From Planctomycetota bacterium (GTDB lineage Bacteria; Planctomycetota; Phycisphaerae; WQYP01), in NCBI GenBank assembly GCA_021790385.1, contig JAJYDW010000006.1, forward strand, positions 29,505 through 93,504: a DNA stretch of 64,000 nt, written 5' to 3'. How positions within the stretch are numbered: the first letter of the stretch is position 1; each line of letters begins with the position of its first letter. The notes below the pieces were generated by a model. That model was not told where the DNA came from and made no database searches. It saw only the letters and a list, made by a program, of their open reading frames with translations. The translations under genes and the position numbers were made by a program. Below, in pieces: positions 52,578 through 62,372 of the stretch.

Positions 52578-55079
52578 ATGGAAATGCACACGCATCCCCT
52601 AACCAGTACTGAAACACCCACTCATATTGATCCCGTCTGTGGCATGACGGTAAATCCGGCCAAAGGTGTTGGTCCATTGGTACATGCCGGCACTGCCTAT
52701 TATTTCTGCTGCCAGGGATGCCTGAAAAAGTTTCAAGCTGATCCGGAAAAATACCTCCGCCCCAAGGCTGCTTCCTCCGTTGCTAACACCGCTGCTGCTC
52801 CCGCATTGGTCCAGCTTGGTGGTCTGGCTCGTCCCAGGCTGCCGGTGCCAAAAGCAGCCGTACGTTACGTATGCCCGATGGACCCGGATGTTGTAAGCGA
52901 TAAGCCCGGTCCATGTCCAAAGTGTGGCATGGCTCTGGAGCCGGAATCGCCGGCAGCCGCACGTCCCGGAGTACGCTATACCTGCCCGATGGATCCCGAG
53001 GTTGTCAGCGACCAGCCAGGTCCATGCCCCAAGTGCGGTATGGCCTTGGAAGCTATGGATGTTCCTGCAGGGCCAGAGACCGAAAACCCTGAACTTCGCG
53101 ACATGCTGCGACGCTTTATTGTCGCGGCAATCCTGGCTGTTCCGGTGCTGGTGCTGGCCATGTTGGCGGATTTTCGCGTTGCTGCACTCCACAATGCGGT
53201 GTGGGTCAACTGGGTGAATATGCTGCTTTCCGCACCGGTGGTGCTTTGGTGCGGATGGCCATTTTTCGTGCGGGCCTGGCTTTCCGTTAAAACTTGGAAT
53301 CTCAATATGTTCACGCTCATCGGCCTGGGTGTTGGTGTGGCCTGGGCTTATAGTCTGGTGGCAACGGTGGCCCCCGGCCTGTTTCCCGCCGGTATTCACA
53401 CGCATTCCGGCCAGGTGGGAACTTATTTTGAAGCCGCCGCCGTCATCACCGCTTTGGTGCTCATGGGCCAGGTGCTCGAATTACAGGCGCGTGGTAAAAC
53501 CGGTACGGCCATTCGGCAATTGTTGGATCTTGCACCGAAAACTGCACGCCGGATTGACGCCCATCATCAGGAAACGGATGTTTTGGTCGAAGCCATCGCG
53601 GTCGGAGACGTCTTGCGAATACGCCCCGGTGAAAAAATTCCTGCAGATGGCATAGTACTGGAAGGTCACAGCGCTGTGGATGAATCCATGATTTCCGGCG
53701 AGCCGGTCCCTATTGCCAAAGGTCCAGGGGATCAACTCGTGGGTGCTACCGTAAATGGCACCGGCAGTTTGGTGATGCAGGCCCAAAAAGTTGGTGCAGA
53801 AACATTGCTATCCCAAATTGTAGCCATGGTTTCACAGGCCCAGCGCAGCCGCTCTCCCATCCAGAGATTGGCGGATAAGGTTGCAGGCGTATTCGTACCG
53901 GTGGTGGTGGCCTGCTCGCTGGTTACATTTGTGGTCTGGGCCTGGCTTGGGCCGGCACCGTCCTTGCCCTACGCTCTGGTAAATGCTGTTGCCGTCATTG
54001 TAATTGCCTGCCCATGTGCTTTGGGCTTGGCCACCCCCATGTCAATCATGGTGGGTGTAGGGCGGGCCGCCAAGGCGGGAATCCTGATAAAAAATGCCGA
54101 GGTGCTGGAACGCATGGAGCGCATTGACACCATTTGCCTGGATAAAACCGGCACCCTCACGCAAGGCCGCTCGCAGGTGGTGACGATGGAGGCCTCCATA
54201 AATGAATCGGTCGATAACATGCTGACCTTGGCTGCCGCGATGGAAAAGGCCAGTGAACATCCACTTTCTGCCGCCATTGTACGTGCCGCTCAGGAAAAGC
54301 ATCTGACTCTTCCCCCCGCCACCGCGGTAAAAACTATCGGTGGCAAGGGTGTGCTGGGGCAGGTCAATGGTCAAAGCGTAGCTGTCGGTAACACGGCTTT
54401 GATGGAACAACTCGGCGTGGCCATTGCTGAATTGCGCGAAAAATATGCCCACCTGCAGACCCAGGGCCACACCGTTATGTTGGTCGCCGCAGATTCTCGG
54501 TTGCTAGGTTATATAGCGGCAACGGATCCTCTTCGGCCCGGTGCTGCTGCCATGGTGGCCCGGCTCAAGCAGCAGGGTTTGGCCGTGGTCATGATCACCG
54601 GTGACAACCGGGTTGCAGCGCAGGCTCTCGCGGCCAGTGTGGGTATTGATAACGTGGAGGCCGAGGTGTTACCTGAAGGTAAAGATCAGGTGGTGCGGCG
54701 CCTGCAACAGCAGGGGCACAAAGTTGCCATGGCCGGCGACGGCATTAACGATGCTCCTGCCCTGGCCCAGGCGGACGTAGGCATTGCCATGGGCACCGGC
54801 ACCGATGTGGCCATTGCTACCGCCGGTATTACGTTGTTGCATGGCGATTTATCCGGTATTTTACGCGCCCGGACGCTAAGCCTCGCCACCATGCGCAACA
54901 TCCGACAAAATTTATTTTGGGCCTTCGCGTATAACCTGCTGGGCATTCCGCTGGCGGCGGGCGTTTTATATCCTGTCAGCGGCCTGCTGCTAAGCCCCAT
55001 GATTGCTGCTGCGGCCATGAGTTTTAGTTCGGTGTTGGTTATTACCAACGCTTTGCGGCTGCGCCATGTTCGCCTTTAG
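52578..55079 (+). CDS. copA: copper-translocating P-type ATPase with YHS domain and two metal-binding repeats
   Basis: An 833-residue P1B ATPase that exports copper from the cytoplasm. In order: a YHS domain ([13 protein letters not shown] to FQADPEKYL, residues about 15-65), two tandem heavy-metal-binding modules ([25 protein letters not shown] and its near-copy), six to eight membrane helices, the actuator loop with GESVP-type SGEPVP, the membrane metal site [11 protein letters not shown] (CPC, Cu(I) type), the phosphorylation motif DKTGTLTQG, the nucleotide domain with EHPLSAAI, and [10 protein letters not shown]. The classical HMA domain is absent; the YHS and CPxCG repeats replace it. 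The ATG at 52578 has GGAAAGG upstream. Cotranscribed with csoR. Confidence 0.96.
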   Translation: MEMHTHPLTSTETPTHIDPVCGMTVNPAKGVGPLVHAGTAYYFCCQGCLKKFQADPEKYLRPKAASSVANTAAAPALVQLGGLARPRLPVPKAAVRYVCPMDPDVVSDKPGPCPKCGMALEPESPAAARPGVRYTCPMDPEVVSDQPGPCPKCGMALEAMDVPAGPETENPELRDMLRRFIVAAILAVPVLVLAMLADFRVAALHNAVWVNWVNMLLSAPVVLWCGWPFFVRAWLSVKTWNLNMFTLIGLGVGVAWAYSLVATVAPGLFPAGIHTHSGQVGTYFEAAAVITALVLMGQVLELQARGKTGTAIRQLLDLAPKTARRIDAHHQETDVLVEAIAVGDVLRIRPGEKIPADGIVLEGHSAVDESMISGEPVPIAKGPGDQLVGATVNGTGSLVMQAQKVGAETLLSQIVAMVSQAQRSRSPIQRLADKVAGVFVPVVVACSLVTFVVWAWLGPAPSLPYALVNAVAVIVIACPCALGLATPMSIMVGVGRAAKAGILIKNAEVLERMERIDTICLDKTGTLTQGRSQVVTMEASINESVDNMLTLAAAMEKASEHPLSAAIVRAAQEKHLTLPPATAVKTIGGKGVLGQVNGQSVAVGNTALMEQLGVAIAELREKYAHLQTQGHTVMLVAADSRLLGYIAATDPLRPGAAAMVARLKQQGLAVVMITGDNRVAAQALAASVGIDNVEAEVLPEGKDQVVRRLQQQGHKVAMAGDGINDAPALAQADVGIAMGTGTDVAIATAGITLLHGDLSGILRARTLSLATMRNIRQNLFWAFAYNLLGIPLAAGVLYPVSGLLLSPMIAAAAMSFSSVLVITNALRLRHVRL

Positions 55080-55390
55080 GGGTCTGGCAAAAATAAATTC
55101 ATATTTTACGGCGCAGAAGTTTTGGCCGCCGGCAAGGTGCCAGCAACGCGCATAACCAGCCCGCCCTGATCTTTATCATTTTTTTGAGGGCGGACATTCT
55201 GCTCGCCAAATATAACCGCTGCCCGCTTTGTTCCCCTGACTCCTGTATGCTGTCTCCTGCGTTGCCGCCTCTGCGGCAAATACGTATCTCCCGTCTCCCT
55301 ACTCCCTACTCGCGGGCCGCAGCCCGCGCCCCCTGACACCCATGGCCCAAAAAATAGCCGGAAAGTGTGAAGTTAGTTTTGCTCGGCCCC
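55080..55390. repeat. gene-free region with dispersed repeat unit
   Basis: No gene is supported. The stretch 55235-55340 contains CTCCTGTATGCTGTCTC, AATACGTATCTCCC and the palindrome GCGGGCCGCAGCCCGC (55312-55327). The same succession, with small changes, appears at 57641-57720, and the palindrome again at 63686-63701. This is a repeat element of at least 90 bases in several copies. Confidence 0.6.
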
Positions 55391-56173
55391 TTAGCTTTCC
55401 ATCTTGTGATGTTCCCATACCAATGCCGCCCCCTGTAACACCAGATCCGGAATCAAAGAATCTACCAGGCCGGTATCCGCCAGCAGCCGCTGGGCATCCC
55501 CTCCGGTGGCCACCACGTGCGGCCAGTGGCCAAGCTTATTGGCATAACTCTCCACCAGTTCACGCACGGCCCCACGGGCTCCAGCGTACAGGCCCAGGTT
55601 CAGCGCTTCTGCGGTGTTCTGGCCGCACGTCCCTTGAGGCGGATCCAGCGTTGCCAGGGGCAGTTGGGCGGTAAATTCGTGCAAGGCCCTGGCTCCTAGT
55701 TGCAGGCCCGGAGCTATAGCCCCCCCCTGAAAAACTCCCTCTGCATCTACGTAATCCACCGTTAAGGCGGTACCCGCACTGATCACCACACACGCCTGCT
55801 CGGTATTCACATAAGCGCACAATGCCGCCAGCAGCCGGTCCACCCCCAGCGTGGATTCATCAGTCAAGTTGGTCTTCATGGGAATTATTAAGTCTTTGCC
55901 TGCACGCTGCGCATCCAGATGCAGGGTGTCTCTTATTAGTTTCTGCATGGGCTCGGTCAGTTCCGGAACCACACTGGCAATCACCACGCCCTCGGGATAA
56001 ACCGCCGGCCCGTCGTTGATCTTTTTAGCCTGCCACAGGTCCGTCAGGGCCGCTTTTAATTCGGATTCCCAGTTGTGGTGCATCAGGCGGCGGCCGGGGT
56101 CCTCGCTTTTGCCCAGCGAAAAGACTCCCACCCCAATTCGGCTGTTGCCAATATCAATTGCCAGCACGCTCAT
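55391..56173 (-). CDS. coaX: type III pantothenate kinase
   Basis: Phosphorylates pantothenate in the first step of coenzyme A synthesis. About 260 residues of the ASKHA fold, with the phosphate-1 loop LAIDIGNSRIGVGVF at the start, STLGVDRLLAALCAY in the middle (family GxDR), the ISAGTALTVDYVD block with the substrate-binding residues, and GGAIAPGLQLGARALHEFTAQLP. The ATG at 56173 starts directly before the first loop; an upstream in-frame ATG at 56230 would overlap obgE and is not family sequence. It follows obgE by 53 bases. It is a normal CoaX, which needs a monovalent cation and is not inhibited by CoA. Confidence 0.92.
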   Translation of the reverse strand: MSVLAIDIGNSRIGVGVFSLGKSEDPGRRLMHHNWESELKAALTDLWQAKKINDGPAVYPEGVVIASVVPELTEPMQKLIRDTLHLDAQRAGKDLIIPMKTNLTDESTLGVDRLLAALCAYVNTEQACVVISAGTALTVDYVDAEGVFQGGAIAPGLQLGARALHEFTAQLPLATLDPPQGTCGQNTAEALNLGLYAGARGAVRELVESYANKLGHWPHVVATGGDAQRLLADTGLVDSLIPDLVLQGAALVWEHHKMES

Positions 56174-56226
56174 AAAACAGTAAGCTCCATAGGGTAACCG
56201 TGGAAAAACTAAAAGGTTGGCCCGCG

Positions 56227-57369
56227 TCATTTCAGCGATTTTTTGTAGTAGCGGCCCTTGCGCTGGTCATCCGCTTTAATGGCGGCGATTTCTGCGGCCA
56301 GTTCGGTATCGTCATCCGGCGTGTCTTCCGCCAGCCTGGCGGGAGCCTCTGTTGGTGTCACAAATGGCTCGGCCGGCGGTAAATTTTGAACCAGTTGCCA
56401 GATCGCTTCCAGCAAAGGTCGTAGACCCGTACCGGTGGCTGCGGAAAGCGCCAAAATGGTCTGGCCGGGCAATGCCGAACGTAGTTGGGCCAGTTGTTCA
56501 GATGCTCCGGTTAAATCCATTTTGTTGGCCACCAGAATTTCCGGCTTATTAGCCAGTTTCGGACTATACGCAGCCAGCTCAGCTCGGATGATTTCGTACG
56601 ATTTCACCGGCGTGCTGCTATCCAGTGGAACCATGTCAATTAAATGCACCAGCACCCGGGTACGTTCGATATGCCGCAAGAAATCCTGCCCCAGGCCCGC
56701 GCCGCGATGCGCTCCGGCAATCAGCCCCGGAATGTCCGCCAGCACCAGCCGACGCTCCGCATCCAGTTCCGCAATGCCAAGCTGTGGAGAAAGTGTAGTA
56801 AATGGATAATCCGCTACTTTAGGCCGTGCCGCCGAAAGCCGCGACAGCAGCGTCGATTTGCCGGCATTGGGCAAGCCGATCAAGCCCACGTCCGCAATCA
56901 GCCGTAGCTGAAGTTTCAGCCGGCGCACTTGACCGGGCTTTCCCGGCTCGGCAAATTCCGGAGCTTGCCGGACGGAGGTGGTAAAGTGCGTATTGCCGCG
57001 CCCGCCGCGTCCACCCTTGGCCACCAATACCTCGCGCCCGGCAGGAACCAGATCTGCCAGCAGCACACCCGTGTCACGGTCGTACACCAGTGTGCCCGGT
57101 GGCACACGAATGATTAAATCTGTCCCGGCTTTACCATCTTTTTTTTTGCCCATGCCCGGTTCGCCGCTGGGCGCATGCCAATGATGCCGCCCGACCATGT
57201 CCAGCAGCGTATCCACCCCGGCTACAGCCTGCAGATAAACACTGCCGCCATTGCCGCCATCGCCGCCGTCCGGCCCGCCGTGCGGAATATATTTTTCCCG
57301 TCGCATCGACATGCAGCCATTGCCGCCATCGCCACCGGCCACTTCAATTTCAGCTTCATCAATGAACAT
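56227..57369 (-). CDS. obgE: GTPase Obg/CgtA
   Basis: A conserved GTPase for late 50S ribosome assembly. The glycine-rich Obg fold fills the first 155 residues (DEAEIEVAGGDGGNGCMSMRREKYIPHGGPDGGDGG, then RGNTHFTTSVRQAPEFAEPGKPG). The G domain follows with G1 GLPNAGKSTLLSRL, G3 DIPGLIAGAHRGAGLGQDFLRHIERT, G4 NKMDLTG and G5 SAATG. The C-terminal tail is short and acidic, without the full OCT domain. The ATG at 57369 begins MFIDEAEIEV, the canonical start. It precedes coaX. Confidence 0.96.
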   Translation of the reverse strand: MFIDEAEIEVAGGDGGNGCMSMRREKYIPHGGPDGGDGGNGGSVYLQAVAGVDTLLDMVGRHHWHAPSGEPGMGKKKDGKAGTDLIIRVPPGTLVYDRDTGVLLADLVPAGREVLVAKGGRGGRGNTHFTTSVRQAPEFAEPGKPGQVRRLKLQLRLIADVGLIGLPNAGKSTLLSRLSAARPKVADYPFTTLSPQLGIAELDAERRLVLADIPGLIAGAHRGAGLGQDFLRHIERTRVLVHLIDMVPLDSSTPVKSYEIIRAELAAYSPKLANKPEILVANKMDLTGASEQLAQLRSALPGQTILALSAATGTGLRPLLEAIWQLVQNLPPAEPFVTPTEAPARLAEDTPDDDTELAAEIAAIKADDQRKGRYYKKSLK

Positions 57370-57841
57370 AAAATCCAGCACCACCGGAACCGTCTGCCAT
57401 CGTTTTCCAGCCCTCACCGTGGGCGTTCTACCCACACGCTTTTATTATAGTGCATATTGGCAATACAGTCGCGTAGGGGGCCGCGGACATCCTGTCCGCC
57501 AAAGTAACCCCTGGGATCGCGGGCATCCTGCCCGCAAAATTATGATCGCTGATCGTTGAATGCTGATCGCTGGCCGCCGATTACTGACCGCTCTATTCCT
57601 TTGCGCACCTTTGTGTCCATTGTGGTGAAATATTGTCTCCTCACTCCTGTATTCTGTCTCTTCCAACAATACGTATCTCCAAACTCCCGACTTGCGGGCC
57701 GCCGCCCGCCCCCCCCCTGTGTCCCCTGTGGTGAAAAAAGATGCCGGCCTCTTTCATCGGCATCCGATCAGAAAACTTGAATTCAAGGCCATGGCGTAAA
57801 ATGCGGGAACCGGTCAAGCGGCTTATGTTGAGCCGTCGGTT
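57370..57841. repeat. gene-free region rich in dispersed hairpin repeats
   Basis: No gene is supported. It contains two hairpins of one design, GCGGAC-ATCCT-GTCCGC (57483-57499) and GCGGGC-ATCCT-GCCCGC (57519-57535), then a second copy of the repeat unit at 57641-57720 with the palindrome GCGGGCCGCCGCCCGC at 57694-57709 and a run of nine C (57709-57717). The text around 57545-57595 (GCTGATCG/GACCGCT motifs) resembles 19182-19199. Confidence 0.6.
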
Positions 57842-58297
57842 TCATCTCTCCGCAGCACCGGGTTCAGGAAATTCGATCGTAGTGCGGCCATCCATGGCCA
57901 GATTGGCCAGAGTATCCGCCCGCGAATTATTTTCCCGATACAAATGACTGATGGACCACTTGGGAACCTTCTCCAGTAGCCCCATGGCCTGCTGATAGAG
58001 GGGGCGTAGGTCCGGGCTTTTCACCCGGTACTGGCCCTGAATTTGGCGGATCACCAACTCGCTGTCCGCACGAATGACAAGTTCGCTTGCTCCGAGTTTA
58101 ATGGCTGCAGCTACGCCGCGGATCAGGGCGGTGTATTCGGCAAAGTTGTTGGTGTGATGCCCCAGAAATTCAGCCAGTTCATAGATCGTTTTTCCATCTG
58201 GCGTAGTCAGCGTTACCCCTATGCCCGCTGGACCGGGATTGCCGCGTGATCCACCATCAAATTGCAGCAGGAGTTTGCGGGAGCGATTATCATCCAT
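57842..58297 (-). CDS. ribonuclease H-like protein (RNase HI family)
   Basis: A 151-residue RNase H fold protein that probably cleaves RNA in RNA/DNA hybrids. The catalytic acidic residues are visible as D in LQFDGGSRGNPGPAG, E in NNFAEYTALIRG, D in VIRADSELVIRQ and the last D in NNSRADTLANLAM. This pattern is the short bacterial type that lacks the basic protrusion, often found beside the zinc-ribbon protein encoded upstream. It starts 40 bases after that gene's stop on the same strand. Confidence 0.9.
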   Translation of the reverse strand: MDDNRSRKLLLQFDGGSRGNPGPAGIGVTLTTPDGKTIYELAEFLGHHTNNFAEYTALIRGVAAAIKLGASELVIRADSELVIRQIQGQYRVKSPDLRPLYQQAMGLLEKVPKWSISHLYRENNSRADTLANLAMDGRTTIEFPEPGAAER

Positions 58298-58337
58298 GAA
58301 TTAGCACCGTCTAAATAGGCAGGCCCTGGAAATTATT

Positions 58338-59111
58338 TCAGGCTTGTTGCTTGCCGGCGTGATTTTTTCCCAGTTCCAGCGTTTCGGGCAGGTACAAAAT
58401 CCGATTGCAGGCGTTGCATCGCCGGATCTCATCGCGACCGCGCAATTGATTAACATCTTCCATATTCAGCGCCATGAAGCAGCCCCCGCAACTGATGTTA
58501 TCCAAATCATCGTCATCAAATTCGACCGGGGCCATGGCATCACCGGGATATTTAAGCCGCAGCCGGTCATATTGCTTAAGAGCCTCAGTCGGTACTTTGG
58601 CCGCGCAGTCGCTGCGCAGAGCGTTGAGTCTGGTGATATGGCCGCGGAGTTCCGCAGCGCGAGCTTCACTTTCTCCCTGCGCCGTCGCTAAAAGGCCTTG
58701 TTGCAAGGTCAACTGCTGCCGGGTCGCGACGATGGTCGCCTGATCCTTTTCGAGTTTTTCCATATTCTCAAGCATGGCCGCCTCCAGTTTGCTCACTTCG
58801 GCCTTGTCCGCCGAGATCTGCACCAGGATGGCCGAGTATTCTTTATTGGTCTTGGTACTATTGAGAGTTTCTCGCATTTTTTCGATATGGGCTTGGCGCG
58901 TTTTAAGATCCAGATCCTGGGCCCCAATGGCGGCCTGCAGTTTCATCGCGGACGCCTCCTGTTGGGCAATATCCGCGGCGATGGTCCCGATTTTGGATTC
59001 CAACGCCACCTGATCCTTTAAAAGTGCATCCAGAGCCACTTGGTATTCGTGAAGTTCGCGATCAATATGAAATAAAACCAATAAAGATGGAATCGTAACA
59101 AAAGACGCCAT
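58338..59111 (-). CDS. coiled-coil protein with C-terminal zinc ribbon (DUF164 family)
   Basis: About 257 residues. Residues 10-170 form an extended coiled coil (heptads from HEYQVALDALLKDQVALESKI to EARAAELRGHITRLNAL). The C-terminus has a four-cysteine zinc ribbon, CGGCFMALNMEDVNQLRGRDEIRRCNACNRIL, preceded by an acidic segment (EFDDDDLDNIS). This is the C4-type zinc ribbon family (DUF164), which usually lies next to RNase H or Nif3-like genes, as here. Function unknown; nucleic-acid binding is suspected. GGAGG precedes ATG 59111. Confidence 0.88.
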   Translation of the reverse strand: MASFVTIPSLLVLFHIDRELHEYQVALDALLKDQVALESKIGTIAADIAQQEASAMKLQAAIGAQDLDLKTRQAHIEKMRETLNSTKTNKEYSAILVQISADKAEVSKLEAAMLENMEKLEKDQATIVATRQQLTLQQGLLATAQGESEARAAELRGHITRLNALRSDCAAKVPTEALKQYDRLRLKYPGDAMAPVEFDDDDLDNISCGGCFMALNMEDVNQLRGRDEIRRCNACNRILYLPETLELGKNHAGKQQA

Positions 59112-59280
59112 CATGACACCTCCAGTCTAAAAAGCCATGTTAGCATGGGAGCCTGTTTCACGCCACCGGTGACCGGGTCCTGCGGCGATGGAACGATCAA
59201 GACGGTACATTCCGGCCACCTGCACTTGGCATTTACGTTGTGCCAGCGTACCTTACGCATGACTTTCTGGAGAGAATTCC

Positions 59281-60813
59281 ATGTTGGCTAAGGTACACAG
59301 TTTCGTCCTGCAGGGCATAGATGCCATCCGCTGCGAAGTAGAGGTCAATCTGGCCCAAAAAGAATATGGCGAACCTTTAATTGTCGGCCTTGCGGATAAA
59401 GCCGTCAGCGAATCATTGGACCGTATCCATACCGCTATGGTCAACAGCGGTTACCGTTTTCCGCAGGAACGGTTGCTGGTGAATTTGGCCCCCGCAGATG
59501 TCAAAAAAGAAGGCAGCGCCCTGGAATTGCCCATTGCCCTCGGCGTGCTTCATGCTGCCAAAATTGTTCAGGGAGATGGCTATAAAAAATATCTCGTCGC
59601 CGGTGAGCTTGCTTTAGATGGTTCGGTCCGGCCTATCAAAGGTGCTCTTTCCATGGCCATGCTGGCGGCGGAATGTAAACTCGCCGGCGTGCTGCTGCCC
59701 ACCGCCAATGCCCGCGAAGCCGCTGTGGTGCCCAACATTGATGTTTACGCCATCGACAGCCTCACCACGCTGGTTGGCTTTTTTAATGGACAACTGCCGT
59801 TGGAGCCGGAACAAGTTGATGAAACTCAAGCCGACCCTGCCCAGGCCAGTTATGAAGTTGACTTTGCCGATGTACGTGGTCAGGAACTGGCCAAGCGCGC
59901 ACTCACCATTGCCGCTGCGGGGCGGCATAACCTGCTTCTGCTGGGGCCGCCCGGTGCGGGCAAGACCATGCTTTGCCAGCGTCTGCCGACCATTCTGCCG
60001 CCGCTGACACGGCAGGAGGCCCTGGAAACCTCACGCGTATATTCTGCCTGCGGCCTCTTACCACGCGGAGCCAGCCTGCTGCACACTCGCCCCGTTCGCA
60101 TGCCGCACCATACCGCCAGTGGCGCAGCCCTCATCGGCGGTGGCACCATCCCGCGCCCGGGCGAAGTTTCTCTGGCCCATCATGGCGTTTTGTTTTTGGA
60201 TGAACTGCCGGAATTTTCACGCCATGTTCTCGAAATGCTCCGGCAGCCATTGGAATCCGGAATTGTTACCATTGCCCGGTCTCATTCCAGTGTCAGCTTC
60301 CCCGCCAGATTTATGCTGGTAGCGGCGATGAATCCATCGGCCAGCGGAAAGGGCACCCTGGACCGTCGCAATGCCAAAGCCACTGACCTGGCCGCTATGG
60401 ATCGCTATATGAGCAGGCTTTCCGGTCCATTGCTGGATCGCATTGATATTCACCTGGAAGTTCCCGCCGTCACGTATCGTGATTTAACCAGCAAAACCAC
60501 CGGCACTTCATCCGCCCAGATGCGTGCCCAGGTCGAAAGCGCCCGCCGCGTTCAGGCCTCAAGATTTGGTGATGACGGCACCATGAGCAACGCCGCCATG
60601 AAAACGGCCCAACTCAAGGACTTTTGCGTTTTGGATGATACCTCCCTGCTTTTAATGAAACAGGCGATGGAAGAACTTGGCTTAAGCGCCCGGGCTTTTG
60701 ACAAGGTCCGGCGTGTTGCCCGCACCATTGCCGACCTGGATGGCCAGCCGAATATTACTCCCACCCATGTAACGGAAGCTATCGGTTTTCGGTTGTTGGA
60801 CCGCAAGTATTAA
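59281..60813 (+). CDS. comM: YifB/ComM-family Mg-chelatase-like AAA+ protein
   Basis: A 510-residue protein. The N-terminal ChlI domain (Lon-protease-like fold, 1-170: GEPLIVGLADKAVSESLDRI, VNLAPADVKKEGSALELPIALG) is followed by the AAA+ core with Walker A LGPPGAGKTMLCQRL, Walker B GVLFLDELPEFSRHVLEML, and the insert FMLVAAMNPSASGKG, and a C-terminal helical domain (GLSARAFDKVRRVARTIADL). In transforming bacteria ComM is a hexameric helicase that extends branch migration of taken-up DNA; its role elsewhere is unclear. GGAG precedes the ATG at 59281. Length is normal. Confidence 0.95.
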   Translation: MLAKVHSFVLQGIDAIRCEVEVNLAQKEYGEPLIVGLADKAVSESLDRIHTAMVNSGYRFPQERLLVNLAPADVKKEGSALELPIALGVLHAAKIVQGDGYKKYLVAGELALDGSVRPIKGALSMAMLAAECKLAGVLLPTANAREAAVVPNIDVYAIDSLTTLVGFFNGQLPLEPEQVDETQADPAQASYEVDFADVRGQELAKRALTIAAAGRHNLLLLGPPGAGKTMLCQRLPTILPPLTRQEALETSRVYSACGLLPRGASLLHTRPVRMPHHTASGAALIGGGTIPRPGEVSLAHHGVLFLDELPEFSRHVLEMLRQPLESGIVTIARSHSSVSFPARFMLVAAMNPSASGKGTLDRRNAKATDLAAMDRYMSRLSGPLLDRIDIHLEVPAVTYRDLTSKTTGTSSAQMRAQVESARRVQASRFGDDGTMSNAAMKTAQLKDFCVLDDTSLLLMKQAMEELGLSARAFDKVRRVARTIADLDGQPNITPTHVTEAIGFRLLDRKY

Positions 60814-60833
60814 CATCCTCTCCGCCATGATAT

Positions 60834-60974
60834 CCCTGGGACCGCGACCATCCTGCCCGCATCGTCGTAGCTGGCTGGGTCCCTACAGCCGCGGCGAATA
60901 AAAGCAGCCCGCCGCTGGCCCCGTTTTCCCCACCAATCAGCACCGCCCCATTTAGCCGCGGGCATAGTGCCCGC
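60834..60974. repeat. cluster of dispersed hairpin repeats
   Basis: Downstream of comM. GCGACC-ATCCT-GCCCGC (60844-60860) is joined to CGTCGTAGCTGGCTGGGTCC and following at 60863-60896, the same order as at 63544-63586. GCGGGC-ATAGT-GCCCGC lies at 60958-60974. The preceding CCCTGGGA context also recurs at 57509. Confidence 0.55.
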
Positions 60975-61070
60975 GCAACTGTCATAGGCCCTCCGTGGCC
61001 TCTACTCTACAATCTGTGCGGTTCAAAAGTGATTGACAAGGTGACCAGACCGTGAACAGAAACTGTACGG

Positions 61071-62279
61071 TTACGTATCCAACGTCAAATCGGGAATTTT
61101 CGTGAAGGCTATGCGGGTGGGAGCCGAATCCAGAACCCGGTACGTTTCCCCAAAATACACCGTATTGGAACCGAACTTTGCATTCAGCAAATCCATCGCC
61201 CGGCATAGTTTCACACGGTTGGCATCCGCTGGAAACAGCGGCAGTGTCACGGCGGCATCGGATGCCAACTGGTATAACGTTACCGCGACCCGAATGGCTT
61301 TGCCGGCGGGTTTGGTGGCCCACAAACGGTCAAATACCAATAGCATGGTGACCGTGTCCTGACAGATCCCCAACGCCCCATGGGCTTCCCAATCGGCTGT
61401 CTCCATATGCTCCACAAACAGAGCCATGCGATGCGCCCAATACCGCAAATGACGTAGACGCGCCGCCGCCTTATGGATCAGCCGTATCATCACGGCTTTG
61501 GTGTCGCGGTCATTACGCAGCTTCGGCGGCAATACATGGCTGTGTCCCACGGTTTGCCGGTGGTGCGGCGGTTCTGGTAATTCTATTCCACGCAACTGAT
61601 ACCACCATCTTTCACCCAGAACTGAATGCCATACGGCACGCAGTTGCTTTTCAGATCGGGCATACATCTGTTCCACGGTTGTGATGCCCGCCTGATGCAA
61701 CCGCCGCAGCATCTGCCGGCCAATACCGGGAAAATCGTCCAGGGCCAGCGGATATAACTTATGGGGGATGTCTTCAGGACGAATCACCGTTAAACCATCG
61801 GGCTTCTGCATATCAGCGGCAATCTTGGCCAGAAATCGGTTGGGCGCCAAACCAATGGAACAGCGCAGAAATTCGCCGACATCGGTTTTGATTTTATTCT
61901 TAATCTGATACGCAATGGCCACGGCATTTTCTTCCACACATTCAGTACCCAGCAGGCGGCAGGCCATTTCATCAATGGACAGCACCGCGTCAACGTGCAG
62001 ACAGGCTTCCACCGCCGCGATAATCTGGTGATGAATCTGCACGTACACAAGAGGCCTGGCTTCCACAATCTGAATTTGCCGGCACAGGCGTTTGGCTTCC
62101 CAGACGGCGGTTCCGGTTTTAATGCCCAACGCCTTGGCTTCGTAGCTGGCGGCGATGAAGCAGGTATGGTCCGTCCGTGTCGCCACAATGCCCACGGGTT
62201 TATGTCTTAATTCCGGACGCATCTGCTGTTCCACAGAGGCAAAGTAGGCGTTCATATCCACAAATAATACATTCACCAT
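61071..62279 (-). CDS. Y-family DNA polymerase (Pol IV-like)
   Basis: A translesion polymerase of about 402 residues. The N-terminal catalytic motif is VLFVDMNAYFASVEQQ (first catalytic aspartate; MNAY instead of the usual MDCF), the second acidic pair is in LSIDEMACRLLG, and IGLAPNRFLAKIAADMQKPDGLTVI is the palm/fingers signature. A helix-hairpin-helix (LDDFPGIGRQMLRRLHQAGI) and a little-finger domain follow. The ATG at 62279 is chosen because family similarity starts there. A promoter-like TATAAT lies upstream on the minus strand at about 62314-62319. The SRAP gene is upstream on the same strand, so the two may form a DNA-damage unit. The C-terminal end lacks an obvious clamp-binding peptide. 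Confidence 0.88.
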   Translation of the reverse strand: MVNVLFVDMNAYFASVEQQMRPELRHKPVGIVATRTDHTCFIAASYEAKALGIKTGTAVWEAKRLCRQIQIVEARPLVYVQIHHQIIAAVEACLHVDAVLSIDEMACRLLGTECVEENAVAIAYQIKNKIKTDVGEFLRCSIGLAPNRFLAKIAADMQKPDGLTVIRPEDIPHKLYPLALDDFPGIGRQMLRRLHQAGITTVEQMYARSEKQLRAVWHSVLGERWWYQLRGIELPEPPHHRQTVGHSHVLPPKLRNDRDTKAVMIRLIHKAAARLRHLRYWAHRMALFVEHMETADWEAHGALGICQDTVTMLLVFDRLWATKPAGKAIRVAVTLYQLASDAAVTLPLFPADANRVKLCRAMDLLNAKFGSNTVYFGETYRVLDSAPTRIAFTKIPDLTLDT

Positions 62280-62372
62280 GTTGCACCTGTATGTTTGGCA
62301 TCTGTTAGGTATTATACCGGTGCGGAACCGCAAGTAAACAGCGCCGCTGAAATGACGCCGCAAGAGCCGTTG

